Positions 8,771 through 17,475 of a stretch of DNA of 45,462 nt are shown piece after piece. The stretch's first letter is position 1; the number at the start of each line of letters is the position of its first letter. The notes beneath the pieces were generated by a model. It did not search any database. It had not been told where the DNA came from and saw only the letters and a list, made by a program, of their open reading frames with translations. The stretch spans positions 1 to 45,462 of the forward strand of contig DATDMG010000109.1 of NCBI GenBank assembly GCA_036518955.1. Reading direction: 5' to 3'. Source of the stretch: DATDMG01 sp036518955 (GTDB lineage Bacteria > Actinomycetota > Actinomycetes > Actinomycetales > Kineosporiaceae). The position numbers were made by a program, and so were the translations under genes.

Positions 8771-9208
8771 ATGCCGACTCGTACCGCGCGCACTGCCTGG
8801 AACGGTTCCCTCACCGAGGGTGGTGGGCAGGTCGAGCTCACCAGCTCGGGAGTCGGCACCTATGACGTCTCGTTCCCGCGCCGAGCGGCGGACGACGCCG
8901 GTGGTGCCACCAGCCCCGAGGAGCTGGTGGCGGCCGCCCACTCCTCCTGCTACGCGATGCAGTTCTCGGCACTGATCGGCGAAGCCGGCGGCACGCCCGA
9001 GAGCCTCGACGTCCGGGCCGACGTCTCGCTCGGGCCGGACCCGGCTGGTGGCTTCCGGCTGACCGGCATCCAGCTGACCGTGCGTGGTGAGGTGCAGGGT
9101 CTCGACGAGGGGACCTTCCTGAAACTCGCCGAGCAGGCGAAGGCGGCATGCCCGATCAGCAAGGCCCTGGCCGGCGTCGAGATCGGTCTGGACGCCGCGC
9201 TGGAGTGA
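8771..9208 (+). CDS. OsmC/Ohr-family peroxiredoxin
   Basis: A 145-residue cytoplasmic thiol peroxidase of the OsmC type, which reduces organic hydroperoxides. The peroxidatic Cys60 is in AAHSSCYAMQF and the resolving Cys127 in KAACPISKAL; the Glu in SPEELVAAAH is also typical. The ATG at 8771 is chosen for the AGAGGAGAT ribosome site 5 to 12 bases upstream; the frame is open upstream to 8675 but that stretch is promoter-like. The length is normal for OsmC. It probably forms its own transcription unit, with a promoter candidate 90 bp upstream. Confidence 0.93.
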   Translation: MPTRTARTAWNGSLTEGGGQVELTSSGVGTYDVSFPRRAADDAGGATSPEELVAAAHSSCYAMQFSALIGEAGGTPESLDVRADVSLGPDPAGGFRLTGIQLTVRGEVQGLDEGTFLKLAEQAKAACPISKALAGVEIGLDAALE

Positions 9209-9505
9209 GCGCTGGTCCGGAGGCCGCTGCCGTCTCGTCGCCGATCTCGGCGGGATCGCCGTAGCGCGATGCCTCTCGCCGGCGCTGGTGAGGGGCGGCC
9301 CCCGGGCGGCGGCGTCGTGGGGAGCGCCCCTGGACGGCGGTGTTCGCCGCGCCTTTGCCCCCGCTATGCCGGGCCTTGAGGGTGAACCGGAACGGGTGTT
9401 CCGATCGGGTCGTAATCGCCGTGGTGAGAAGTCTTCCTGCCGGGGGCTGCCGAACGCTTCCGACGAGGGCAGGGAGGTGTGATCCACGGGGGAGGACCCG
9501 GCGGG
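9209..9505. other. Intergenic region
   Basis: About 300 bp between the OsmC and DUF2993 genes. Frames on both strands here are short, compositionally arginine-rich and without ribosome sites. An imperfect GC-rich inverted repeat lies around 9290-9330 and could act as the OsmC terminator. Nothing else is visible. Confidence 0.4.
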
Positions 9506-11080
9506 ATGACGATGCGTACCGTGAACCGGCCGGTGACCCTCCGCGCGCCGGTCGCCTGGCGACACCGACCGCCGCCCCGGCGCGGGACGCCGCTGCGTCC
9601 GCCGCGTCGGCGACCGTTGTCGCTCTACCGGGCGACGATGGGGGGATCCGCACTGATGATCTTCCTCGTCATGGTCGCGGTGATGATGCCCGTCCCGATC
9701 CTGGACGGGTACCTGGCGGGCATGGTCACCCAGGAGATCGCCCGTCAGGTGAACGGGCCGGGCAATCCCGCCCCGCCGGCGGAGATCGCCGTCCGGGGCG
9801 GTCCGTTGGTGCCGCAGATCCTGGCCGGGCGGCTGTCGGAGGTCGAGGTGGCCCTGCCCGACACCACGATCGGTGGCGTCCCGCACGCGGACGTCGACGC
9901 CGTCATGCACGGCCTCGGGCAGGCGGCCGGGGGAGCGGCGCACGCCGACCTGATGACCGCCACGGTCACGACCCGATTCGCGGACCTGCCGCCCCCGCCG
10001 GCCGACCAACCGCGGCGGACCTACGGACGCGCGCCGAACGGCGCGCTCACCGTGACCGTCCCGGCGACGCCGGACCAGGCCGCGGCCGTGCGCGCCACGG
10101 TCTTCTTCACGCTCCAGCCGCGCGGGTCCACGGTGGTGGCGATCCCGCAACGGTTGCGGCTCTTCGGGAAGACGTTGCCGGCGGACAAGGGCGTCTCGCT
10201 GCCCGGCGGCGGCGCCCGGACCCAGCAGCTGCCCCCACTTCCCCGCGGGCTCAGCTACCGATCCGTCACCCCGGAGAAGGACGGGCTCCACGTGGCCCTG
10301 GCCGGCGTGGTGACCACGCCGCTCTCCGCGCTGCCGACCACCGTCGGCGGCCGAACCGTCTCCTACCTGGGCGAGAACGGGCTGCTCGGACTCAGGACGA
10401 CGGTGAGGGTCCCACCCGTCGTCGACGTGCCACTGACGATCTTCACGGCTCCCCGGCTCAGCGGCGGTACCCTCATGCTGGTCCCGAGGTCGGTCCGAGT
10501 GCTGGGGGCCGACCGGCCACCGACCGATCCGATCGCCCGGGTGGTGCTCAGCCAGGTGAAGCCGCAGGAGCTCACCCGCCGACTCCCCGCGCTGCCGCGA
10601 GGGGTGGCGTACCGGTCGGTGCGCGTCGACGGCACCGGGGTCACGGTCGCCGTGAACGGCGCCACGGTCCGGCCGTTCTCGGAGCTGGCGAACGGCACGG
10701 CGCGGGGGGTCGTGTTCGGCGCCGAGGACGGCCTGCTCACCGCGACCAGCACCGGCGCGCTCGGCACCGGCGCGCCCGCTCCGATCGTGCTGGTCGCCCG
10801 ACCGACGATCAAGGGGAGCACCCTGGACATCGTGCCGCTGGCGTTCGACATCTTCGGGGTCCTGTTCCCCGCCGCCAGCGTGCTCGCCGAGCTCAAGGTC
10901 CCCGAGACCAGGTACGCGCTGGAGCCGCTCCCGGCCAACCTGCGGTATCTCGGGGTGGAGGTCCTACCGGACGCCCTGCGGATCCACCTGGCCGGGCGGG
11001 ACGTCACGCTGCCGAAGGGATTCCTGTCGCCACGGCCCGCAGCGGGACCGGCGGCGGGCGGCCGCCGCTCGTCGTCCTGA
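9506..11080 (+). CDS. DUF2993 (LmeA-like) membrane-anchored protein with three repeats
   Basis: A 524-residue protein. A basic, proline-rich N terminus is followed by one hydrophobic segment (about 44-64) ending in PVPILDGYLAGMV, after which an extracytoplasmic part carries the DUF2993 fold (AEIAVRGGPLVPQILAGRLSEVEV). Members such as mycobacterial LmeA act on or bind phosphoinositide glycolipids in the periplasm. A motif recurs three times: LPPLPRGLSYRSVTPEKDG, LPALPRGVAYRSVRVDGTG and LEPLPANLRYLGVEVLPDA, so this protein is about twice the usual length and looks internally duplicated. The ATG at 9506 has GGAGG 11 bases upstream; a GTG at 9479 is an alternative. The 297 bp before it hold no gene. 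Confidence 0.85.
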   Translation: MTMRTVNRPVTLRAPVAWRHRPPPRRGTPLRPPRRRPLSLYRATMGGSALMIFLVMVAVMMPVPILDGYLAGMVTQEIARQVNGPGNPAPPAEIAVRGGPLVPQILAGRLSEVEVALPDTTIGGVPHADVDAVMHGLGQAAGGAAHADLMTATVTTRFADLPPPPADQPRRTYGRAPNGALTVTVPATPDQAAAVRATVFFTLQPRGSTVVAIPQRLRLFGKTLPADKGVSLPGGGARTQQLPPLPRGLSYRSVTPEKDGLHVALAGVVTTPLSALPTTVGGRTVSYLGENGLLGLRTTVRVPPVVDVPLTIFTAPRLSGGTLMLVPRSVRVLGADRPPTDPIARVVLSQVKPQELTRRLPALPRGVAYRSVRVDGTGVTVAVNGATVRPFSELANGTARGVVFGAEDGLLTATSTGALGTGAPAPIVLVARPTIKGSTLDIVPLAFDIFGVLFPAASVLAELKVPETRYALEPLPANLRYLGVEVLPDALRIHLAGRDVTLPKGFLSPRPAAGPAAGGRRSSS

Positions 11081-11106
11081 TCGGACGCTGATTCTGTAAT
11101 CATCTG

Positions 11107-11121
11107 ACTACATTGTGTAGT
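11107..11121. promoter_or_regulatory. Palindromic operator candidate
   Basis: ACTACA-TTG-TGTAGT is a perfect 6-bp inverted repeat 12 bp before the ATG of the ATPase-LuxR regulator. It sits in the only AT-rich segment nearby and overlaps a possible -10 (TAGTAT, 11118-11123). It could be an operator of a TetR-like repressor or of the downstream regulator itself. Confidence 0.45.
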
Positions 11122-11133
11122 ATAGCTGCGGAG

Positions 11134-13452
11134 ATGAGGGGCGAGAACCGGGCGGGCAACCTCCCGCACACGGTGACCAGCTTCGTCGGCCGCCGGCAGC
11201 AGCTGGCCGACGTTCGCGCGGCTCTTGCCGGCTCCCGGCTGGTGACCCTGGTCGGCCCCGGCGGCGTGGGCAAGACCCGGCTCGCGGTGCGCGCCGCCGC
11301 GGACGGTCGCCGCAGCTTCCCGGCCGGCACCTGGCTGGTGGAGTTCGACCTGCTCCAGGACGAGGCGGGGGTCCCGCAGGCGGTGGCCACCGCCCTCGGG
11401 CTGAGGCACCAGGGACCGGTCCTCGACGCGCTGATCAACGCCGTGTCCGGACGGCGCCTGCTGCTGGTGCTGGACAACTGTGAGCATCTGGTGGCCGGGG
11501 TCGCGAAGCTGGCGGCCGCGCTGCTGCGGGACACCGACACCGTCCGGATGCTGGCCACCAGCCGCGAACCCCTGGACATCGAGGGGGAGGCGGTGCTCGA
11601 CGTCCCACCGCTGGCCCTCCCCGAACCGGGGGTCGCCCTGGCCACCGCGGAGCTGGGCCGGTACGAGGCGGTGGCGCTGTTCGTCGACCGGGCCCGGGGG
11701 GTCGCGCCGGACTTCACCCTGACCGACGCCAACCGGGAGGCGGTCGCCGAGATCTGCACTCGGCTGGACGGCCTGCCACTGGCGGTGGAGCTGGTCGCGG
11801 CGCGGCTTCGGGCACTGTCCCCGGGGCAGATCCGCGACCGCCTCGGCAGCCACCTGGCCCTGCTCTCCGGCGGCAGCCGGACGGCGCCCACCCGGCAGCA
11901 GACCCTGCGCGGCTGCGTGGACTGGAGCTACCAGCTGTCCACCACGCTGGAGCGCCGGCTCTGGGAGCGGGTGTCGGTCTTCGCCGGCGACATCGACCCC
12001 GCAGCGGTCACCGCGGTGTGCACCGACGGCCTGCTGGCCGCCGAGGAGGTACCCGCGCTGCTGACCTCGCTCGCGGCCAAGTCCGTGCTGACCGCCCAGC
12101 CGGGCACCGACCCGGTGCGGTACCGGATGCTCGACGGCATCCGCGCCCTCGGCCGGGACCGGCTCGACGGCGCGGGCGAAGGGCCCGTGATCCGGCGCCG
12201 CCACCTCGACTGGTACCGGCGCCTGGCCCGCGACTTCCGGACCGACTGGGTCGGCCCCCGGCAGGCCGACTGGCTGCAGCGGATCGACCGCGAGCTACCG
12301 GACCTGCGCGCCGCGCTGGAGTTCAGCCTCGGCGAGCAGCAGGACCACCCGGCCGCCACCGCCATGGTGACGGATCTGCTCATGTTCTGGCTCCTGCGGG
12401 GGCTGCAGGATGAGGCGCGACGGTGGCTGGATCGCGTCCTGGCCCTGCCGACGGACCCGAGCCCCGACCGCGCCGCCGCGCTCTACGTCGCCACCACGGT
12501 TCCCGCCGGGCTCGGCGACGTCGCCCCGGCCCAGGCGCGCAGCCGCGAGGCCGCCGCTCTGGCCGCCGCGCTCGGTGACGGCCACAGCCACGGCCTGGCA
12601 GCAGGCGCCGCCTCGTCGGCCGCACTGGCACGCGGGGATCTGACGGACGCGGTGGAGCGCGCCCGCCAGGCGCTGCGCGGGTTCCGGCTCGAGGGCGACC
12701 CGTACTGGCAGCTCATCATGCTCTGCCAGTTGGTCCTCACCCAGGTGCTCCTCGGCGACACCGCCGGCGCCGTCGACTCCTACCGGAGCATCACCGTCCT
12801 GGCCGAGCCGCGCGGGGAGTCGTGGACGTCCGGCTTCGCCGCCCTGTCGCTCGCGATCGGCCAGTGGCGAGCCGGCGACCTGGAGCAGGCCGCGACGACG
12901 ATGACGCGCGCCGGCCAGCTCATCCGGCGCAGCCGGGACATCCTGGTGGCCTCCTGGTGCCTCGAGGTGTCGGCCTGGATCGCCGGCGACCAGGGCGCCG
13001 CGGGTCGCGGCGCCACCCTGCTGGGCGCCGCCGAGGCCCTCGCCCGCCGGATGGGAACCCGCGCCGCGCTGTGGCCCGACCTGCTCACCTACCACGCGAT
13101 GGCCGAGGAGAAGGCCCGGCGAACCCTGGGCGAGCCGCGCTTCGGGGCGGCGTTCGCCCAGGGCCTGGCCCTGGCCGCGGACGACGCCCTGCGCCTGGTC
13201 AGCGGGGAGCCGGAGGCCCCCGCGCCGTCCGGGGACGCCGGGGTTTCCCGCCCCTCGGTGCTCACCCCCCGGGAGCGGGACGTCGCCGCCCTGCTCGTCC
13301 ACGGGCTCAGCAACCCGCAGATCGCCGAGCAGTTGGTCGTCTCCCGGCGCACGGTGGAGGGCCACGTGCTCAACCTGCTGGCCAAGCTCGGCTGCCGATC
13401 GCGGACGGAGGCGGTCACCCGGCTGCTCAAGGAGGAGGACCTGCTGCGCTGA
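11134..13452 (+). CDS. ATPase-TPR-LuxR family transcriptional regulator
   Basis: A 772-residue regulator. The N terminus has a STAND/NB-ARC-like ATPase with Walker A LVGPGGVGKTRLAV (about 40-53), Walker B LLLVLDNCEHL and LATSREPL. A winged-helix and helical-repeat middle part follows. The C-terminal 60 residues are a LuxR helix-turn-helix (LTPRERDVAALLVHGLSNPQ, then SRRTVEGHVLNLLAKLGCRS). Such proteins act as ATP-switched transcription activators; the ligand and targets are not known. The ATG at 11134 follows GCGGAG; a TTG at 11113 lies inside the operator-like palindrome and is less likely. It ends 9 bp before the convergent hydrolase gene. Confidence 0.92.
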   Translation: MRGENRAGNLPHTVTSFVGRRQQLADVRAALAGSRLVTLVGPGGVGKTRLAVRAAADGRRSFPAGTWLVEFDLLQDEAGVPQAVATALGLRHQGPVLDALINAVSGRRLLLVLDNCEHLVAGVAKLAAALLRDTDTVRMLATSREPLDIEGEAVLDVPPLALPEPGVALATAELGRYEAVALFVDRARGVAPDFTLTDANREAVAEICTRLDGLPLAVELVAARLRALSPGQIRDRLGSHLALLSGGSRTAPTRQQTLRGCVDWSYQLSTTLERRLWERVSVFAGDIDPAAVTAVCTDGLLAAEEVPALLTSLAAKSVLTAQPGTDPVRYRMLDGIRALGRDRLDGAGEGPVIRRRHLDWYRRLARDFRTDWVGPRQADWLQRIDRELPDLRAALEFSLGEQQDHPAATAMVTDLLMFWLLRGLQDEARRWLDRVLALPTDPSPDRAAALYVATTVPAGLGDVAPAQARSREAAALAAALGDGHSHGLAAGAASSAALARGDLTDAVERARQALRGFRLEGDPYWQLIMLCQLVLTQVLLGDTAGAVDSYRSITVLAEPRGESWTSGFAALSLAIGQWRAGDLEQAATTMTRAGQLIRRSRDILVASWCLEVSAWIAGDQGAAGRGATLLGAAEALARRMGTRAALWPDLLTYHAMAEEKARRTLGEPRFGAAFAQGLALAADDALRLVSGEPEAPAPSGDAGVSRPSVLTPRERDVAALLVHGLSNPQIAEQLVVSRRTVEGHVLNLLAKLGCRSRTEAVTRLLKEEDLLR

Positions 13453-13461
13453 GGCGGGCGA

Positions 13462-14298
13462 TCAGCGCGGCTCGAGCCGCGCGGCGAGGAACTCCAGGAC
13501 CTGGTCCAGCGCGGCCCGGGTGGGCTCACCCGGTTCGTCGATCAACCCGAGCGTGAGGACCGAGTGGTGGCGGGGCAGCGGCTCACCCGGATGGCCGTCC
13601 TGCTGGCTCAGCTCCACCGCGAGGAACGCGTCCCCCAGCCGCTCCCGCAGGAACGCGAACCGTTCGGCCGGCGCCAGCGGGTCGCCCTCGAATCGCACCC
13701 CGAGGACGCGCAGGCCGCCGGCGCACCGCTCCGCCACGGCGTCCAGGTCCGCGTCGCCGCAGTCGATGCTCCGCCGACGCGCGCCCGTGACCGCGAAGGG
13801 CAGCGACGGCTGGGCCAGCACGGGTGCCACCACGACCGGATCCACCGCCATCGCCAGGGCGAAGCCGCCGGAGAAGCACATCCCCACCACCCCCACGCCC
13901 GGTCCGCCGCAGCGCTGGTGCTCGTGGCGCGCCAGGTCGCGCAGCCAACCGGTGATGGGAGAGCTGCGCCCGGTGGCCAGGACGGTGAACTCCCGGCTGA
14001 TGCAGGCCCGCGCGATCCTGCCCAGCCCGCCGACGTGCTCGGCGAGCCCGGCCCGGAGCGGATCGGACCCGGCCCCACCGAACAGGTCGGGGAGCGCGAC
14101 GGAGCACCCGAGTGCGACCAGCCGGTCGGCGAACCCGAGCAGTTGTCGGCTGATCCCCGGCAATTCACTGATCACGATGACGGCCGGACCATCGCCCCTG
14201 CGATAGACCGGATGGCTCACGCCCCGGGACGTGAAGGACCACGCGTCGTAGGTGGAGAGGTCCCCGAGGGGTGCGCCCGCCGGGGTCACGTCCGTCAC
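13462..14298 (-). CDS. Dienelactone hydrolase family protein
   Basis: A 278-residue alpha/beta hydrolase of the dienelactone hydrolase family. The nucleophile is a cysteine in GMCFSGGFA, with Glu in VISELPGIS, Asp in FEGDPLAPAERF and His in RHHSVLTL completing the family pattern. Such enzymes open lactone rings or hydrolyse related esters; the substrate here is unknown. The GTG start at 14298 overlaps the stop of the upstream methyltransferase gene by 4 bp (GTGA), indicating translational coupling. It is slightly longer than DLH proper (about 235). Confidence 0.88.
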   Translation of the reverse strand: MTDVTPAGAPLGDLSTYDAWSFTSRGVSHPVYRRGDGPAVIVISELPGISRQLLGFADRLVALGCSVALPDLFGGAGSDPLRAGLAEHVGGLGRIARACISREFTVLATGRSSPITGWLRDLARHEHQRCGGPGVGVVGMCFSGGFALAMAVDPVVVAPVLAQPSLPFAVTGARRRSIDCGDADLDAVAERCAGGLRVLGVRFEGDPLAPAERFAFLRERLGDAFLAVELSQQDGHPGEPLPRHHSVLTLGLIDEPGEPTRAALDQVLEFLAARLEPR

Positions 14299-15308
14299 CG
14301 GCCACCGCCGGTCACCGGACCGCGGCCGCCCGCCCGGGCGGCAGGTCCCGGTCGAGGTGACCCCGCCACGGCGGCCGCGGACTCGACCACCTGCTGATGA
14401 TCCGGACGGGTGCCGCCATGGACGGCGACGAGGTTCGCGCCGACGCGAACGCCCGGGCGTGGGTGCAGCAGGTCCTCCGGCGCGCAGCGGACGACGGACC
14501 GGCCGAGCTCGTCGATCGCGTACACCGCGTCGTACGTGCTGAAGATCGTCCTGACCACCTCCTCCGGATCGGCCTGGCAGTTCCGCAGGTGTTCGGCGAT
14601 GTACTCGATCAGCAGGGTGGGGCGCTGAGCCCGCAGCAGGCGGGCGGCTCCCGCCAGCACGGCCGCCTCGAACCCCTCGACGTCCACCTTGACGACGTCG
14701 ACGTCGGTGATCCCGTGGTGCGCCACGTACTCGTCCAGGCAGGCCATCGGCACCCGGAGGGACGTCGCCGAATCCGAGGCGTTGCGCGCCGACACCGAGT
14801 GGGTGCCGATGCTGACGTCACCCTCCACCTGGTAGATCGTGACGTCGCCGGACCGGTCGCCCACCGCGACGGCCTCGACCCGCACCCGCACCCCGTGCCC
14901 GTTCTCGGCCAGGTTCCGACGGAGGTAGGCGACGTTGTCGGGGACCGGCTCGAAGGCCACCACCCGGGAGCCCGTCGGGCCGTGCTGGGCGGCGAGGCAG
15001 GAGTAGAGCCCGATGTTGGCCCCGACGTCGATGATCGTGCGGCTGCGGGCCGCGAGCTGCTCGAAGATGTCCAGCTCGATCGTCTCGTAGAAGCCGCCGA
15101 CCAGACCCGGCACGATCGTCACGTCGCGGTTCGGCGCCGTCAGCCGGAGCCCCCGGAAGGGGACGACCACCTCATGCCCACTGTGCCCGAACCGGAACAT
15201 GGCCCGGTAGAGGCGGGTGGTGACGGGCCAGCGCTGCACCGGCGTGTCGGCGAAGAGGGCGCGGCCGAGCGTTATCGCGGCGGTCGACGCCTGCTGCCTC
15301 AGTCCCAT
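14295..15308 (-). CDS. FkbM-family methyltransferase
   Basis: A 337-residue SAM-dependent methyltransferase of the FkbM class, which O-methylates sugars or polyketide hydroxyls. The SAM-binding motif IIDVGANIGLYSCLAAQHG lies near residues 91-109, followed by VVAFEPVPDNVAYLRRN and the FkbM signature VDVVKVDVEGFEAAVLAGA. The ATG at 15308 (MGLRQQAST) was chosen because homology begins after it; the frame stays open upstream to 15995 without family similarity. The C-terminal 30 residues are low-complexity. It is translationally coupled to the following hydrolase gene. No glycosyltransferase or polyketide gene is adjacent. Confidence 0.88.
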   Translation of the reverse strand: MGLRQQASTAAITLGRALFADTPVQRWPVTTRLYRAMFRFGHSGHEVVVPFRGLRLTAPNRDVTIVPGLVGGFYETIELDIFEQLAARSRTIIDVGANIGLYSCLAAQHGPTGSRVVAFEPVPDNVAYLRRNLAENGHGVRVRVEAVAVGDRSGDVTIYQVEGDVSIGTHSVSARNASDSATSLRVPMACLDEYVAHHGITDVDVVKVDVEGFEAAVLAGAARLLRAQRPTLLIEYIAEHLRNCQADPEEVVRTIFSTYDAVYAIDELGRSVVRCAPEDLLHPRPGVRVGANLVAVHGGTRPDHQQVVESAAAVAGSPRPGPAARAGGRGPVTGGGR

Positions 15309-15462
15309 CCCGGACGCCCGTCCCCCCACGCAAGGTGGCGTCACCGAGTACCTCGTACGCTCCCGCACCTCAGCGGGCTGCAGAGTACCAGGTCGGACCC
15401 GGATCCCGTCGGAGGACATCCCCTGGTCGCGGTGATGGACGACGTCGTACTGGTCGGACGCC

Positions 15463-15502
15463 CTGGGCGTGGCGGACACGTACTGGGCGTGGCGGACATG
15501 GC
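15463..15502 (+). repeat. 20-bp tandem repeat
   Basis: CTGGGCGTGGCGGACA occurs at 15463-15478 and 15483-15498, a 20-bp period, in the non-coding stretch between the FkbM gene and the small open frame at 15594. No function is evident. Confidence 0.7.
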
Positions 15503-15593
15503 GGTCCCGGGCCGGGGTACCGGCGTGCTGACCGGCACGCCGTGCCGGCAGGGGTTCGTCGGGGCCCACCCACCCGGATCGGAGGAGGTGGGG

Positions 15594-15821
15594 ATGCCTA
15601 CCGTGGCCGTGGGTTGCCTCAACATCCGCGACGTCATGGACGCGATCCGCCAGGAGGCAGATCGCGCCGGCCTCTGCAGCCGAGCCTGCTTGATCAGCCC
15701 GTGTTTGATCGGGCTGCAGGACAGCGATCTGGCCCGGCTGACCGCCCGCCCGCGTAGCGACGTCCACTACGACGGGCACCGGCTGTGGGTGCGCGGCCTG
15801 GACTTCCAGGTGCACCGTTAG
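15594..15821 (+). CDS. Small hypothetical protein
   Basis: A 75-residue frame starts with an ATG at 15594 behind a strong ribosome site (GGAGGAGG, 15581-15588). The product begins MPTVAVGCLNIRDVMDAI, has three cysteines in its middle part (LCSRACLISPC) and ends WVRGLDFQVHR. No family was recognised. An inverted repeat TGATC-AGCCCG...CGGGCT at about 15695-15716 lies inside it. The strong Shine-Dalgarno sequence and isolation in a gene gap are the only support; it is divergent from the FkbM gene. Confidence 0.45.
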   Translation: MPTVAVGCLNIRDVMDAIRQEADRAGLCSRACLISPCLIGLQDSDLARLTARPRSDVHYDGHRLWVRGLDFQVHR

Positions 15822-15988
15822 GTCGGGTCGCGCCCGCCGCGCTGCCCCGGGTCGCGGCGCAGGACGCGCGGGCGATCGTGTCAAGGGTTGATTTTGTTCG
15901 TTCCGGCCTGCTGGGCTGAGGCGGGAACGGACGCGGTGTGGTGACCGCGATGGCCTCGAAGAGCCCGATGACACTCGAAGGAGCCCCG

Positions 15989-17446
15989 ATGACAACAGCC
16001 GATCCGCGGCCGACGACCACGGACGCCGGCAACCCCGTCACCAGCGACGAGTACTCGCTCACTCTCGGCCCGGACGGCCCGCTCCTGCTGCACGACCATT
16101 ACCTCCTGGAGCAGATGGCGAACTTCAACCGGGAACGGATCCCCGAGCGGCAGCCGCACGCCAAGGGCGGCGGGGCGTTCGGGACGTTCGTGGTGGCCAA
16201 CGACGTCAGCGCGTACACCAGGGCCGCGGTCTTCCAGCCGGGCACCCGGACCGACGTGTTGGTCCGGTTCTCCAGCGTGGCCGGCGAGCGGGGCAGCCCG
16301 GACACCTGGCGCGACCCCCGCGGGTTCGCCGTCAAGTTCTACACCCAGCACGGCAACCTCGACATCGTCGGCAACAACACGCCGGTGTTCTTCATCCGCG
16401 ACCCGATGAAATTCCAGCACTTCATCCGGTCCCAGAAGCGTCGACAGTCGAGCAACCTGCGCGACAACGACATGCAGTGGGACTTCTGGACGCTGTCACC
16501 GGAATCCGCGCACCAGGTGACCTGGCTGATGGGCGACCGGGGCATCCCGAAGTCCTGGCGGCACATGAACGGGTACTCCGGGCACGCGTACTCGTGGGTG
16601 AGCGCCGCGGGCGAGACGTTCTGGGTGAAGTACCACTTCAGGAGCGACCAGGGCCTCGACTTCCTCCCCCAGGAGGAGGCCGACCGGCTGGCCGGCATCG
16701 ACGCCGACTACCACCAGCGCGACCTGTTCGCCGCGATCGACAGCGGGAACTTCCCGAGCTGGACGCTGTCGGTCCAGATCATGCCGTTCGACGACGCCAA
16801 GACCTACCGGCTCAACCCGTTCGACCTCACGAAGGTGTGGCCGCACGAGGACTACCCGCTCGTCGAGGTCGGTCGGATGACGCTGAACCGCAACGTCTCC
16901 GACTACCACACCGAGATGGAGCAGGCCGCCTTCGAGCCGAGCAACCTGGTTCCCGGGACCGGGCTGTCGCCGGACCGGATGCTGCTGGCCCGCGGGTTCG
17001 CCTACGCCGACGCACACCGGGCTCGGCTCGGGGTGAACTACAAGCAGATCCCGGTGAACGCACCCACGTCACCGGTGAACAGCTACTCCCGGGACGGCGC
17101 CATGCGCGTCGTCAACGCCACCGACCCGGTGTACGCCCCCAACTCCTACGGCGGCCCGAAGGCCGACCCGAGCCTGACGGACCGGGCGGGGCTGTGGGCG
17201 GTCGACGGGGACATGGTGCGGTCGGCGTACACCCTCCGCCCGGACGACGACGACTGGAGCCAGGCCGGCGCCCTGGTGCGCCAGGTGATGGACGACGAGC
17301 AGCGGGCGCGGCTGGTCTCGAACGTGGCTGGTCACCTGCGCAACGGCGTCTCCGAACCGGTGCTGCTGCGCGCCCTGGAGTACTGGAAGAACATCGACAA
17401 GGAGATCGGCGAACGGATCGAACACGCCGTGCGGACCGGCAGCTGA
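15989..17446 (+). CDS. katA: Monofunctional haem catalase
   Basis: A 485-residue clade-3-like small-subunit catalase that converts hydrogen peroxide to water and oxygen in the cytoplasm. The distal His57 lies in RQPHAKGGGAFGTF, the NNTPVFFIRDPMKFQHFI block follows, and the proximal haem ligand Tyr339 is in RGFAYADAHRARLG. The length is normal. The ATG at 15989 is preceded by AAGGAG with 5-bp spacing; an earlier GTG at 15938 is in frame but has no ribosome site. The upstream stretch TTGATTTTGTTCG (around 15887-15900) is AT-rich for this genome and probably holds the promoter. It is a single gene, followed by the convergent dinB remnant. Confidence 0.95.
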   Translation: MTTADPRPTTTDAGNPVTSDEYSLTLGPDGPLLLHDHYLLEQMANFNRERIPERQPHAKGGGAFGTFVVANDVSAYTRAAVFQPGTRTDVLVRFSSVAGERGSPDTWRDPRGFAVKFYTQHGNLDIVGNNTPVFFIRDPMKFQHFIRSQKRRQSSNLRDNDMQWDFWTLSPESAHQVTWLMGDRGIPKSWRHMNGYSGHAYSWVSAAGETFWVKYHFRSDQGLDFLPQEEADRLAGIDADYHQRDLFAAIDSGNFPSWTLSVQIMPFDDAKTYRLNPFDLTKVWPHEDYPLVEVGRMTLNRNVSDYHTEMEQAAFEPSNLVPGTGLSPDRMLLARGFAYADAHRARLGVNYKQIPVNAPTSPVNSYSRDGAMRVVNATDPVYAPNSYGGPKADPSLTDRAGLWAVDGDMVRSAYTLRPDDDDWSQAGALVRQVMDDEQRARLVSNVAGHLRNGVSEPVLLRALEYWKNIDKEIGERIEHAVRTGS

Positions 17447-17475
17447 CGGCCGGCTGCCGGCTCACGGCGACGACG

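Noticed and set aside
14397..15593. Long plus-strand frame over the FkbM gene
   Set aside because: The minus strand carries clear SAM-binding and FkbM motifs; only the separate ATG at 15594 within the same frame was kept.
15309..15995. Upstream extension of the FkbM frame
   Set aside because: The extension has no family similarity, crosses promoter-like sequence and would overlap the small gene at 15594.
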